A program made the position numbers and the translations under genes. Source: Pseudonocardia sp. (GTDB lineage: Bacteria; Actinomycetota; Actinomycetes; Mycobacteriales; Pseudonocardiaceae). From it: a DNA stretch of 37,382 nt. The DNA lies in contig NZ_JAOPWR010000394.1 of NCBI RefSeq assembly GCF_025965585.1, positions 1-37,382 of the forward strand, given 5' to 3'. Under the pieces are notes generated by a model. The model was not told the DNA's origin and searched no databases. It worked only from the letters and a program-made list of their open reading frames with translations. The first letter of the stretch is position 1. The number at the start of each line of letters is the position of its first letter. Shown piece after piece: positions 22,590 to 31,420 of this stretch.

Positions 22590-23888
22590 TCACCCTGCCC
22601 CGAACCAGCCGAGCACGGTCTGGACCAGCAACAGCAGCGACATCGCCGCGACCGCGACGACCGCCAGGGTGGCGGCGATCCGGAAGACGCGGCCGTTTGC
22701 GGCGTCACCGAGCACGCTTCGCCGGTTGGCCAGTACCAGGATGTAGATCAGCACGATCGGGCTCACGATGCCCTGTAGCACCTGCGTGCCGATGAGCAGC
22801 TGGATCAGGTTGACCGGGGTGAGGGCGACGGCTGCGCCGAGGATCACCTGGAAGGTGAACACACCCAGGAAGAGCGGTGCCTCGCGGAAGCGCCGGGTCA
22901 CCGAGCGCTCGACGCCGACGGCCTCGCTGATGGCGTAGGAGGTGGACAGCGGGACGACCGCGCCGGCCAGTGCGCTGGCCCCGAGCAGCCCGAACGCGAA
23001 GAGGATCTCCGCTCCCGTACCGGCCACGGGGCGCAGCGCCCGGGCCGCCTGGGCGGCGGAGTCGAGTGGCCCCTGGCCGCCGATCGTGGCACCGGTGGCG
23101 ATGATGATCATGATGGAGATGATGCAGGCGAAGATCGCACCGGTGACCGCGTCGAAGCGGGCCGCGGGATGGTCCTCCGGGCCCGCGCCCCGGTCCACCA
23201 CCGCGGCCGCGGCGTAGAGCTGCATGTACGGGCTGACCGTGGTGCCGATCAGGGCGACGCCGAGCAGTACGAAGTCCTTGTCGCCGCTGAAGTGCGGCAG
23301 CACCAGGTTGGCGCCGACGTCCGCCCAGTTCGGGCGCGCCAGCACCGCGGCGACCGGGTAGGCCAGGAAGGCCAGCGAGAACAGCAGGAAGATCCGCTCG
23401 GCCCACTTGTAGGACCCGAAGACGACGAGGCCCCAGATGAGCACGGCGAAGATCGGGATCACCACGTAGCGGCTGATCCCGACCAACTCGAACGCCGCCC
23501 CGATGCCGGCGAACTCCGACACGACCAGACCGGTGTTGGCCAGCAGCACGCACAACAGGGCGACCGCGGTCCAGCGCAGGCTGAACTGCTCGCGGATCAG
23601 GGCCGCGAGCCCCTTGCCGGTGTGGGTGCCCAGCCGGACCGCCATCTCCTGGACCAGGACCAGCGCGATGGTCACCAGCACCATGAAGAACAACGTGCGG
23701 TAGACGAACTGCGAGCCTGCCGAGGAGTAGGTGGCGATACCGGCGGCATCGTTCCCCGCGTTCGCCGCGATCAGCCCCGGGCCGGCGATCGCGAGGTAGC
23801 CGAACAACCGGTGCCGGCGAAGCCGGTCCCACAGCGACGGGTGCGGGCGTGGAGCCGCCATGGCCTCCGGATCCAGGGTGCGGCTCAC
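22590..23888 (-). CDS. Nramp (SLC11)-family transporter with altered metal-site motifs
   Basis: This 432-residue protein has about eleven membrane helices in the Nramp/LeuT fold. Helix 1 reads GPGLIAANAGNDAAGIATYS, so the canonical DPGN is DAAG (47-50); helix 6 reads LIGTTVSPYMQLYAAAAVVD, so MPHN becomes SPYM (219-222), losing the metal-binding methionine. In the family such changes mark branches that do not prefer iron or manganese, for example Nramp-related magnesium transporters. The GTG start at 23888 overlaps the stop of a soluble PRC/MgtE_N/CBS protein gene, which also points to magnesium. A later ATG at 23861 could be the true start. Substrate is inferred, not shown. Confidence 0.88.
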   Translation of the reverse strand: MSRTLDPEAMAAPRPHPSLWDRLRRHRLFGYLAIAGPGLIAANAGNDAAGIATYSSAGSQFVYRTLFFMVLVTIALVLVQEMAVRLGTHTGKGLAALIREQFSLRWTAVALLCVLLANTGLVVSEFAGIGAAFELVGISRYVVIPIFAVLIWGLVVFGSYKWAERIFLLFSLAFLAYPVAAVLARPNWADVGANLVLPHFSGDKDFVLLGVALIGTTVSPYMQLYAAAAVVDRGAGPEDHPAARFDAVTGAIFACIISIMIIIATGATIGGQGPLDSAAQAARALRPVAGTGAEILFAFGLLGASALAGAVVPLSTSYAISEAVGVERSVTRRFREAPLFLGVFTFQVILGAAVALTPVNLIQLLIGTQVLQGIVSPIVLIYILVLANRRSVLGDAANGRVFRIAATLAVVAVAAMSLLLLVQTVLGWFGAG

Positions 23889-25246
23889 CGCAGCAACCTC
23901 GGGAAGTGGAGCCGGTCGGTCTCCCGCAACAGCGCGTCGACGACGTCGTCGGCGAGGATGCGGCCCAGCGGGCGGCAGTCCCCGTCGACCACCAGCAGCG
24001 ACGAACGGCGAGCCTCGACCAGCGCCTTGGCGACCTCGCCGACATCGGCATCCGGTTCGACCACCACCGGATCGAAGTCCGGGTGGTCCCGGATCAGCTC
24101 ACCGAGGGTCCGGTCGTCGGCGGCGGTGAACAGGTCGAACAGCGGGACGTCGGCGATCACGTGGTGCTCCCCGTCGCGGACCACCACGGCGTCGATCTCG
24201 TTGCGGTGCTCGGCCTGCTCGGCCGTCCGGGCCCGCACGCCGGCGATCGTGTCGCTCTCGTCCACGGCCACCAGCAACGTCGTCATGAACCCGCCGGCCC
24301 GGTTCGCCGGATAGTCCAGCAGCTCAGCCAGACGCGACCGGGTGGGCTCCGGCATCCGCTCCAGCAGCTCCACGCGCTCCTGCTCGCTCAGGTCGCGCAG
24401 CGCGTCCACCGCCTCGTCCGGCTCCATCGCCGCGACCAGCTCGGCCGCCCGCTCGGGGGACGACTCGCGCAGCAGCCTCTCCAGCACACCCGCGTCCATC
24501 TCCTCCAGGGCGTCGGCCGCCGTCGCGGGTTCCAGCGAGGCGAGCAGCTGCTGGCGGCCGGGCCGGCCGAGATCCTCCAGCAGGTCGGCGAGCTCGCCGG
24601 GGCGCAGCCGCCCCAGGGCCTCCTGGCTGCGGCGCAACCGCACCGTCGAGGGCGCATCGGTCGCCTGCTCGTCGAAGGGCGCCACCGCGTCCCAGTCGAT
24701 CACCTTGTCCGGGGTGGGACGGGTGCGCAGCCGCCGGGGTCCCAACCGTCGCAGCAGCGAATGGGCGCTGACGTCGACGCCGACCAGCCGGGTCCGGTCG
24801 CCCACCGGGGCCAGGTAGAGGTCCGCGGCCCGGATCACCTGTACCCCGTCCACGTCCACGAGCTGGTGGTCCAGCACGTCCCGCGCGAGCAGCACCTCGC
24901 CGGGGCGCCGGACGTAGTCGCGCAGGTCCAGCCGGGCGGTCCGCAGTGTGACGCCGTCGCGGGTGATGTCCGCGATGTCGGAGGCCTCGACGAAGGCGTG
25001 CCTGCGGCCGACGCGGACCACCAGCCCGGTCACCGGCGGGTACCGCTCCTCGCCGTCCATCCGGACCACCACGTCCACCAGGCGCCCGACCTCCTGACCG
25101 GCCTGGTTGCGCACCGGGCCGGCGATCAGCCCGGCCACCGACACGATCGCCCGCCTCACCACGCGGTTGGCGGTGGCCCGCTCGGCGCGTACCCGGCTGC
25201 GGCCGCGCAGCGCGTCGGTCGTCAGCACGAGCGGGCGTTTCGGCAC
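23885..25246 (-). CDS. Soluble PRC-barrel / MgtE_N / CBS protein
   Basis: This protein is about 453 residues without membrane helices. The N-terminal third has PRC-barrel-like strands (VRNQAGQEVGRLVDVVVRMD; DVLDHQLVDVDGVQVIRAAD). The middle is the helical MgtE N domain (LADLLEDLGRPGRQQLLASL, ELVAAMEPDEAVDALRDLSE), and the end is a CBS pair. In MgtE channels these last two domains bind Mg and gate the pore; here the pore is missing and the gene is instead fused by a GTGA overlap to an Nramp-type transporter, which it probably regulates. GTG 25246 has GAGGAGG five bases upstream; GTG 25249 is an alternative. Confidence 0.85.
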   Translation of the reverse strand: MPKRPLVLTTDALRGRSRVRAERATANRVVRRAIVSVAGLIAGPVRNQAGQEVGRLVDVVVRMDGEERYPPVTGLVVRVGRRHAFVEASDIADITRDGVTLRTARLDLRDYVRRPGEVLLARDVLDHQLVDVDGVQVIRAADLYLAPVGDRTRLVGVDVSAHSLLRRLGPRRLRTRPTPDKVIDWDAVAPFDEQATDAPSTVRLRRSQEALGRLRPGELADLLEDLGRPGRQQLLASLEPATAADALEEMDAGVLERLLRESSPERAAELVAAMEPDEAVDALRDLSEQERVELLERMPEPTRSRLAELLDYPANRAGGFMTTLLVAVDESDTIAGVRARTAEQAEHRNEIDAVVVRDGEHHVIADVPLFDLFTAADDRTLGELIRDHPDFDPVVVEPDADVGEVAKALVEARRSSLLVVDGDCRPLGRILADDVVDALLRETDRLHFPRLLR

Positions 25247-25420
25247 CACGACCTCCTCACCGATGCGGTGGATGCGGCGGTGCGAGCTGTAGGTACCCCT
25301 CCGGCTCGGACCCAATCCGCCGACCCCGATCCCCGCAGCGGTTCCGTCCGTCGCAAGCAGGTGGGTGCCGCCGGGCCGCCGATGGGTAGTCCGCGCTGTG
25401 GTCGATCCGAGGAGGACACG

Positions 25421-26452
25421 ATGGCCCGGAACCCGAAGAAGTCGTCGGAGTCGGCGAAGCTCAGCTCCGTGGACGATTGTTCCAGCAGGTCGGACACCAC
25501 GCCCTTCAGGTGGCCACAGGGCGGCGAGGACAGCCTGGACGTGCTCTCACACCTGCCCGACATGAGGGTCGACGACAGCGACGAGGGCGATCCGGTCCTC
25601 ATCGGTCCCGACGGTCGGCCGGTCGAGACCTGGCGCGAGGGCTATCCGTACGACGATCGCATGTCCCGGGAGGAGTACGACCGGCTCAAGCGGCCGTTGC
25701 AGATCGAGCTGCTCAAGCTCCAGTACTGGGTGAAGGAGACCCGTCAGAAGATCGTCATCCTCTTCGAGGGACGGGACGCGGCCGGCAAGGGCGGCACCAT
25801 CAAGCGGTTCATGGAGCACCTGAATCCCCGGGGTGCCCGCGTCGTGGCGCTGGCCAAGCCGACGGAGCTGGAGCTGGCCCAGTGGTACTTCCAGCGCTAC
25901 GTCGCCCACCTGCCGGCGGGCGGGGAGATCGTGCTGTTCGACCGCAGCTGGTATAACCGCGCGGGCGTGGAGCGGGTCATGGGCTTCACAGATCCGCGCG
26001 ACTACATGGAGTTCCTGCGTGAGGTGCCGGAACTGGAGCGGATGTTCGTGCACAGCGGCATCCACCTGATCAAACTGTGGTTCTCGGTGTCGCGCAGCGA
26101 ACAGCGGACCCGCTTCGTGATCCGCAAGATCGACCCCGTCCGGCAGTGGAAGCTCAGCCCGACCGACCTGGCCTCGCTCGACAAGTGGGACGAGTACACC
26201 GAGGCCAAGGAGGCGATGCTGTTCTACACCGACACCGCCGACGCCCCGTGGACCGTGATCAAGAGCAACGACAAGAAACGGGCTCGGATCGAGGCCATGC
26301 GCTACGTGCTGAGCCTCTTCGACTACCCGGGCAAGGATCCGGAGATAGTCGGAACGCCCGATCCGGAGATCGTGGGCTCGGCCCTGTCGATCTTCGAGCA
26401 CGACGAGCACGAACGCTTCCCGCCGCTGAACTACCTCAATCCGACGAGGTGA
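25421..26452 (+). CDS. ppk2: Polyphosphate kinase 2
   Basis: The 343-residue PPK2-family kinase transfers phosphate between polyphosphate and nucleoside (di)phosphates. Walker A is EGRDAAGKGGTIKRF (from 116), Walker B is DRSWYNRAGVERVM (from 174), and the lid module contains VSRSEQRTRF, with the conserved arginines. The last half, including KWDEYTEAKEAMLFYTDTAD and APWTVIKSNDKKRARI, is typical of the class I-like branch. An N-terminal extension of about 50 hydrophilic residues precedes the core. ATG 25421 follows a perfect GAGGAGGACACG site. The 174-base gap to the divergent MgtE_N gene must hold both promoters. Direction (ATP making or using) cannot be read from sequence. Confidence 0.93.
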   Translation: MARNPKKSSESAKLSSVDDCSSRSDTTPFRWPQGGEDSLDVLSHLPDMRVDDSDEGDPVLIGPDGRPVETWREGYPYDDRMSREEYDRLKRPLQIELLKLQYWVKETRQKIVILFEGRDAAGKGGTIKRFMEHLNPRGARVVALAKPTELELAQWYFQRYVAHLPAGGEIVLFDRSWYNRAGVERVMGFTDPRDYMEFLREVPELERMFVHSGIHLIKLWFSVSRSEQRTRFVIRKIDPVRQWKLSPTDLASLDKWDEYTEAKEAMLFYTDTADAPWTVIKSNDKKRARIEAMRYVLSLFDYPGKDPEIVGTPDPEIVGSALSIFEHDEHERFPPLNYLNPTR

Positions 26453-26838
26453 GCAGAGTGCCTCGCAGCGGTGCACCCGAGCCGGGACCACCGGCAGAAG
26501 CCGTCACCGCTCGTCGACGGGGGCGGCCGTCGGAGCCCACCCGGGGGTGAACAGCTGAGGAAGCGCGGACGGAGGCCGCGCAGAACGTCCTGTTCGGACG
26601 GTCTCGGGGGGGCCAGGGACGCGACCCGTCCGACGCCGGCTCCTTGCGCAGCCACCCGGGCGACGAACTCGTCGCCGGGCATCTTCTCGACCCGCTCCCG
26701 GCTCGCTTCCGCGACGAGTGGCTGGTGGTCCCGCGGCAGGTCCCCTCGACGTCGACGGGTTCCCCGGCCGGGGTCCGGGGCCCGTCCCGGGCCGATGGGC
26801 CCTGGCGACCGACCGGCGCAAGGCGGAGGGTCGGCACC
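26453..26838. other. Spacer without a convincing gene
   Basis: These 386 GC-rich bases lie between ppk2 and the alcohol dehydrogenase gene. Several open frames exist on both strands but show Arg/Pro/Ser-rich shadow composition and no recognisable family. The dehydrogenase ATG at 26839 is preceded by a purine-rich GGCGGAGGGTCGG site at the end of this stretch. Confidence 0.5.
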
Positions 26839-27837
26839 ATGCGCGCATGGGTGGTGGATCATCCCGGTCCCGTCGATCGGGGCCCGTTGCTGTCGGCGGA
26901 GCTGCCCGACCCGCGGCCCGGCCCTGGTGAGGTCCGGGTGCGCGTGGCCGCGTGCGGTGTCTGCCGCACCGACCTGCACCTGGCCGAGGGCGATCTGCCG
27001 CCGCACCGGCCGCGGACCGTTCCGGGGCACGAGATCGTGGGCGTCGTCGACGAGGTCGGGCCCGGGGCCGGCCGGTTCGCGGTCGGGGACCGGATCGGCG
27101 GCGCCTGGCTGCGCGGGACCTGCGGGCGCTGTCGCTGGTGCCGGTCGGGCCGGGAGAACCTCTGCCCGTATGCGACGTTCACGGGCTGGGACGCCGACGG
27201 CGGGTACGCGGAGCTGGCCGTCGTGCCGGAGGCCTACGCGTACCGGCTCCCGAGCGGTCTCGACGACGTCGAGGCCGCCCCGCTGCTGTGCGCGGGCATC
27301 GTGGGCTATCGGGCGCTGAAGCGAGCCGAGCTCCCGCCCGGAGGCCGGTTGGGGCTGTACGGCTTCGGGGCGTCGGCGCACCTCGTCGCGCAGGTGGCGA
27401 TCGCGCAGGGGGCGATGGTGCACGTGCTGACCCGCTCGGCCGCCGCCCGCGCTCTGGCACTCGAGCTGGGCGCGGCGTCGGCGGGACCCGCGGACGCCGC
27501 ACCGCCGGAGCCGCTGGACTCGGCCGTGTTGTTCGCGCCCGTGGGGGAGCTCGTGCCGGTGGCGCTGCGTGCCCTGGACCAGGGCGGCACCCTGGCGGTG
27601 GCGGGCATATACCTCTCCGACGTGCCCCGGCTCGTCTACGCCGAGGAGCTGTTCCGGGAGAAGCAGCTGCGCAGTGTCACGGCGAACACGCGCGCGGACG
27701 GCGAGGAGTTCCTGCGGCTGGCCGCGACGCTGGGGGTGCGGCCGACGGTGTCGCTCCGCCCGCTGGGAGAGGCCGACCGGGCGCTGGCGGACCTGGCCGC
27801 GGACCGCCTCATCGGCGCAGCGGTGCTCGTGCCCTGA
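26839..27837 (+). CDS. Zinc-dependent alcohol dehydrogenase (MDR family)
   Basis: This 332-residue medium-chain dehydrogenase has catalytic zinc ligands in [14 protein letters not shown] and [12 protein letters not shown], a structural zinc site [15 protein letters not shown] with four cysteines, and a Rossmann domain starting [20 protein letters not shown]. It resembles AdhP/AdhA-type enzymes that oxidise alcohols or reduce aldehydes with NAD(H). The glycine motif GFGASA is a slight variant of GxGxxG. ATG 26839 is taken because homology starts there. It is probably a single-gene unit downstream of ppk2. Confidence 0.9.
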   Translation: MRAWVVDHPGPVDRGPLLSAELPDPRPGPGEVRVRVAACGVCRTDLHLAEGDLPPHRPRTVPGHEIVGVVDEVGPGAGRFAVGDRIGGAWLRGTCGRCRWCRSGRENLCPYATFTGWDADGGYAELAVVPEAYAYRLPSGLDDVEAAPLLCAGIVGYRALKRAELPPGGRLGLYGFGASAHLVAQVAIAQGAMVHVLTRSAAARALALELGAASAGPADAAPPEPLDSAVLFAPVGELVPVALRALDQGGTLAVAGIYLSDVPRLVYAEELFREKQLRSVTANTRADGEEFLRLAATLGVRPTVSLRPLGEADRALADLAADRLIGAAVLVP

Positions 27838-28209
27838 CCGCGCCACGCCCGCGACTGCCGGGCGATTCCTCGCAGCCCTGGGCCGTGAAGCCGGCAGCGA
27901 TGAGCACTTCGGCACGACTGGCAAGCCGGATTCCGCGGGAAACGGGACATCGAAGGAAAGGTACCAGCCGGCGACAGCGGCCCTGGAACGTCTCCGGCTC
28001 CGACGGCCTGACTGTGAGGAGCAGAAGACAACGTCGGGCGCGGCATGGGGAACGGCACACTCTCGACGCTTCGCCGGCTTCTTGGCGGCGAGTGGACTTC
28101 CGCGACACCTGATCGTGTGAGCGGCGACTCGTCTCGGCTCGACATTCCCAGCAATCTGTGGATAATTGAGGATATAACTCCCCGCACAACCATGGATGGA
28201 CGTAGGAAT
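27838..28209. other. Upstream region of lsr2
   Basis: These 372 bases without a gene lie between the dehydrogenase and lsr2. Base composition falls towards the end, with an A/T-rich patch at about 28150-28180 that contains promoter-like hexamers. Lsr2 proteins often bind A/T-rich DNA at their own promoter, so this patch is a natural autoregulatory site. Confidence 0.45.
28138..28166 (+). promoter_or_regulatory. Putative sigma-A-type promoter of lsr2
   Basis: CTCGAC (28138-28143), a 17-base spacer and GATAAT (28161-28166) resemble a housekeeping promoter, 44 bases before the lsr2 start. An alternative -10 is TATAAC at 28173-28178. Confidence 0.35.
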
Positions 28210-28647
28210 ATGGCGCAGGTTACAGAGGTCAGGCTCGTCGATGACCTCGACGGTGGCGCAGCCGCCGAATCGATCGCCTTCGGGCTCGATGGGAAGACGT
28301 ACGAGATCGACCTGAGCGAGACGCACGCGGCCGAACTGCGCGACGCGCTCGCCCCGTTCGTGAGTGCAGCGCGCCGTGGTGGTGCAGCCAACGCTCCGGC
28401 GACGCGGCAGAAGACCGTCTCCCGGTCCTCGCGCTCTCGCGAGGAGACCGCCGCGATCCGTGAGTGGGCCAATGCCAACGGCCACGAGGTGTCGAGCCGC
28501 GGACGGATCCCGTCCAGCGTCCTCGAGGCTTACGAGAACCGGGGGAGCGTTCCTGCTCCTGCTCCTGCACCGGTCGAGGAATCGGAGCCCGAGGTCGTGG
28601 CGGAGGCGCCGAAGCGTCGCTCCCGCAAGAAGGCTGCTGCTGCCTGA
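28210..28647 (+). CDS. lsr2: Lsr2 nucleoid-associated protein with basic C-terminal tail
   Basis: This 145-residue Lsr2 protein is an actinobacterial H-NS-like DNA-bridging silencer. The N-terminal dimer domain reads [20 protein letters not shown] with [20 protein letters not shown]. The C-terminal DNA-binding domain contains [20 protein letters not shown] with the RGR AT-hook-like motif at 97-99 that enters the minor groove of A/T-rich DNA. Most Lsr2 proteins end about here (roughly 110 residues); this one adds about 35 residues rich in Pro, Ala and Glu and ending [11 protein letters not shown], like a histone H1 tail. ATG 28210 has GTAGGA just upstream; ATG 28192 is possible. Confidence 0.95.
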   Translation: MAQVTEVRLVDDLDGGAAAESIAFGLDGKTYEIDLSETHAAELRDALAPFVSAARRGGAANAPATRQKTVSRSSRSREETAAIREWANANGHEVSSRGRIPSSVLEAYENRGSVPAPAPAPVEESEPEVVAEAPKRRSRKKAAAA

Positions 28648-29311
28648 TCGCATCGGCATCGAGGAAGGGGCCCGGGCTACGGCTTGGGCCCCTTCTGCCG
28701 TTCTGTGACCAGTTGGTGCATGTCGGCCTGAGTCACACCGGCCGGCCGCATCGTTCCTGATGGTGGCGGGCTCTGTGAGGAAGCGTTTCAGAATGAGCAT
28801 CGAGAGTTCGTGGACATCAATCGCTGCGCGGCGGACTCGGCGCCCCCGGGTGCGCATTATCGTGTCGGCGATGAATGGGAAACGGGCTGCGACATGCGGC
28901 TGGAGGGCGGGGTCGAGAGCCGCGGCCGGCGACCCGGTCGTCGCTACCACGGGCGGGTGTCCGCTCCCGGTTCCGACGGTGGATGCGTTGTTCCCGGTGG
29001 TGCTGGTCGTAGATCCGGAGCATGGCGACCTGGGACGTGCCCGCATTCGCGGCCGCGGTGGCGGCGCCCGCGTCGCCGTGGTGTACGACGGCGGCGACTC
29101 CTGGGGAAGAGTGCCTTCGGGTGAAGATCAGGCCGGGATGAGTTCGGCGGCGGCTACCGGCGCACGGGTCGGGGAAAGACCGCTGGAATGTGATCGCCGG
29201 GCGACGGGTGCGATTCTCGACACGGGTGGTTGCCGACAATGCCGTTACGCGTGTCGAGGCACCGTCCGCCATTTTTCTCTCGACGCTACGTGACCGGAAC
29301 TGTAGGGCCGC
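28648..29311. other. Gene-poor region between convergent genes
   Basis: These 664 bases lie between lsr2 and the minus-strand membrane protein. Apart from the terminator I see no gene I can support. GC is lower than in the neighbours around 28760-28880 and 29160-29290. On the minus strand near 28900-28740 a frame reads HVAARFPFIADTIMRTRGRR then AAIDVHELSMLILKRFLTEP, which looks like real protein text but has no recognised family. It could be the remains of a gene or mobile element. Confidence 0.45.
28664..28695 (+). terminator. Terminator hairpin of lsr2
   Basis: GAAGGGGCCC (28664-28673) and GGGCCCCTTC (28686-28695) form a perfect 10-pair stem over a 12-base loop, 16 bases after the lsr2 stop. 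The T-run after it is weak, as is usual in high-GC actinobacteria. Confidence 0.75.
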
Positions 29312-29953
29312 TCAGCTGTTGGCAGCCGTGGTGGGTTGCAGGCCTGCGTCGGCGGGTGTGCGGTTGATTTCCGTGCCCCTGGTCAGCGGGGTCGCGGCGA
29401 GCGTGACGAGGGAGGCGCCGAGAACGAGCGTGGACCCGGTGGCGAGGAGCTGCGCCGGACCAGTGAACTGGGCGCTGAACGGGCCTCCGGGCATGGCGAG
29501 GCCCCAGGCGGCGGCGGCCACGAGTGCGGTCCCGAGCTCGAGCCAGGGTGCTGGTCGTTGGTTGCCTGCGCTGGCGTTGGTCTCGGACGGGCTTGCCGCA
29601 ATGGACTTCTGGCGGTAACCGATCACTGTCGCGGCCGCGGTGAGACCCAGGAACCCGAAGAAGGCCCACCATCGGAAGGGTAGGTAGCTGTGCGGGTCGC
29701 TGCCGACGGCCGCGGTGACGACGGCGATGAGCGCGGTGTAGGCCGCGAGTGGCTCGGTCGGTATCGCGCTGGTCAGGGCGTCGGTGAAGGACTGGGGCAC
29801 TCCTGTCGCGGCCGGCCCGGGGGAGGTCCCGTTGGTCTCTGCCGCCGTGGGGGAAGTCGTGGGTTCCCCTCCGCGTGAGCCGCCCAGTGCCGGCGTGCCC
29901 GCGTCCGCCCGGTCGCGTTCGACGGCGAGGGCAGTGAGTGCTCGGATGCTCAT
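29312..29953 (-). CDS. Four-helix membrane protein, function unknown
   Basis: The 213-residue protein has a hydrophilic Thr/Gly/Pro-rich N terminus of about 60 residues, then four likely membrane helices: LAAYTALIAVVTAAVG, WWAFFGFLGLTAAATVIGY, ELGTALVAAAAWGLAM and LLATGSTLVLGASLVTLAAT. No family recognised. ATG 29953 overlaps the stop of the hydrolase gene upstream (ATGA), so both proteins are made together and may form a membrane-linked pair. The start SIRALTALAVERDRAD is charged and probably cytosolic. Confidence 0.65.
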   Translation of the reverse strand: MSIRALTALAVERDRADAGTPALGGSRGGEPTTSPTAAETNGTSPGPAATGVPQSFTDALTSAIPTEPLAAYTALIAVVTAAVGSDPHSYLPFRWWAFFGFLGLTAAATVIGYRQKSIAASPSETNASAGNQRPAPWLELGTALVAAAAWGLAMPGGPFSAQFTGPAQLLATGSTLVLGASLVTLAATPLTRGTEINRTPADAGLQPTTAANS

Positions 29954-31221
29954 CGGCTCGTCTCCACCGGTGCGTGGGCGGGGAGGCTGTCCGGCTCGGT
30001 GGAGGGAGCCGCCCGTGTGATGACGCCGGCCAGTGCGGGGATGAACTCTGCGGAGTTGTCCCAGTAGTTGTGGGCGGCCAGGCCACCTCCGCTGTGAGCG
30101 ACGTTGTTCACGTGCAGGTCGGTCACCGGGCAGTTCACAGTGCCGCGGAGCACCGACTGATCCGGGTGTGGCATCTGCATCAGGGTGTGTGGGGACGGGT
30201 CGGGGAGCGCGTCGTCCGCGCGCCATTCCCCGGAGGGTTCGAGCGGGTCCGCGACCGGGTCGAGTGGGTCGTAGATGTTGAGCCAGAACTCGTCGGTGAC
30301 GATGTCCTGGAGCCGGCCCACACGGTTGCCCCAGGCGAACAGGTCGACGTACTTGCGCAGGGGGCTTCCGGCCGTGACCAGCGCTGTGACCTTCGTCGGG
30401 GCGTAGCGGCCGAGGACGTCGACGGCGAGCACGGTGCCTTGGCTGTGGGAGTTGACGACGATCGTGTCGACGTCGTCGCGGGCGACGAGCCGGGTCAGGG
30501 CCGTTTGGACGAAGCCGCGCACTCGCTCGCGGAGGTCGTTGCGGCAGACGTAGCTGGCGACGTCGTGTTCGAGGGTGTCGAACAGGTTCAGCCGCGACGC
30601 CGGCGTCAACGCCGTGGCTCCGCCGGGCGCGGGCGGCGCGGCCCTGTGCAGCAGGTTCATGAGGTGGAGTCGATGGCGCGGGGCTGCCCCCGCTGGGCCG
30701 GGGTCGAGGTCGCGGCGCGGTTGCAGGCCGCTCGGCGGGGCTCCTGCGGGGCCGGCCGACCGACGGAGCATGGCCGCGATGTCGGCGGCCAGGAGGTGTG
30801 CCGCACCGAGCGGGTGGGCGTAGGCGTCGAGCGAGAGGGCGGTCCGGGCCAGGGTGTCGAGCGCGGAGCCCAGCCGGGGCCCGCCGACCTCCAGCCCGGA
30901 GTAGATCAGGGCGACGTGGGCGACGCGGCGGTCCGTCGGAGCGTCGCCCTGCTCGGTGACGAGTGGGCGGTGGGGGTCGAGCCGGCTGAGCCCGTTCTCG
31001 GGCTCGTTCCACGGGGACTGCACGTAGACCGGGCCGTGTACGCCGTGCTCCAGACGTTCGGGGTCGTCGCCCAGGCCGGGCACCAAACCGGATGCCTGCA
31101 GCAGCCTGTGCAGCTGGTCGGCGTATCCGGGGCGCCGGCCGCCCGGATCATTCGGGTTGTCGGTCGGCGGCTGTTGGAAGCCGATGCCGTGAACGGTGAC
31201 CACACACGTAACCCCAGCCAT
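29950..31221 (-). CDS. Lipase-like alpha/beta hydrolase
   Basis: This 423-residue alpha/beta hydrolase has an oxyanion loop CVVTVHGIGFQQPP (His11-Gly14) near the N terminus. The nucleophile elbow is VVNSHSQGTVLAVDVLGRY with Ser260; the usual first Gly of GxSxG is Ser258. Likely acid Asp319 or Asp321 lies in NIYDPLDPVADP and likely base His384 in LAAHNYWDN. No signal peptide is visible, so it should act in the cytosol or at the inner membrane face, near its partner membrane protein. ATG 31221 follows GAGGAG by seven to nine bases; ATG 31239 and 31254 are alternatives. Esterase, phospholipase or non-lipid ester cleavage all remain open. Confidence 0.75.
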   Translation of the reverse strand: MAGVTCVVTVHGIGFQQPPTDNPNDPGGRRPGYADQLHRLLQASGLVPGLGDDPERLEHGVHGPVYVQSPWNEPENGLSRLDPHRPLVTEQGDAPTDRRVAHVALIYSGLEVGGPRLGSALDTLARTALSLDAYAHPLGAAHLLAADIAAMLRRSAGPAGAPPSGLQPRRDLDPGPAGAAPRHRLHLMNLLHRAAPPAPGGATALTPASRLNLFDTLEHDVASYVCRNDLRERVRGFVQTALTRLVARDDVDTIVVNSHSQGTVLAVDVLGRYAPTKVTALVTAGSPLRKYVDLFAWGNRVGRLQDIVTDEFWLNIYDPLDPVADPLEPSGEWRADDALPDPSPHTLMQMPHPDQSVLRGTVNCPVTDLHVNNVAHSGGGLAAHNYWDNSAEFIPALAGVITRAAPSTEPDSLPAHAPVETSR

Positions 31222-31420
31222 GTCCGCGCTCCTCTGCATCACGACACGTTCCACGAACCTGATGCCGCCGGTGTTCGCCGAGATACATGTGGTGTGATGA
31301 ATGCTGTTGCGCTGCGAGGACAGACCACGTCCATGTCGTCGGTCCGGCTCCGACCGCGACCGTCGGCCGACCGGTCGCCCGTGAGCGGGTCATCGTGCGC
31401 GGCGTGGGTACACCGGCCCG

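Noticed and set aside
23849-25420. A long in-frame N-terminal extension of ppk2 on the plus strand
   Set aside because: It lies antisense to the MgtE_N/CBS gene; ATG 25421 with a perfect ribosome site is the clear start.
26431-29046. An 871-codon open frame on the minus strand
   Set aside because: It runs antisense through the alcohol dehydrogenase and lsr2 genes and shows no domain; it is a GC-rich shadow.
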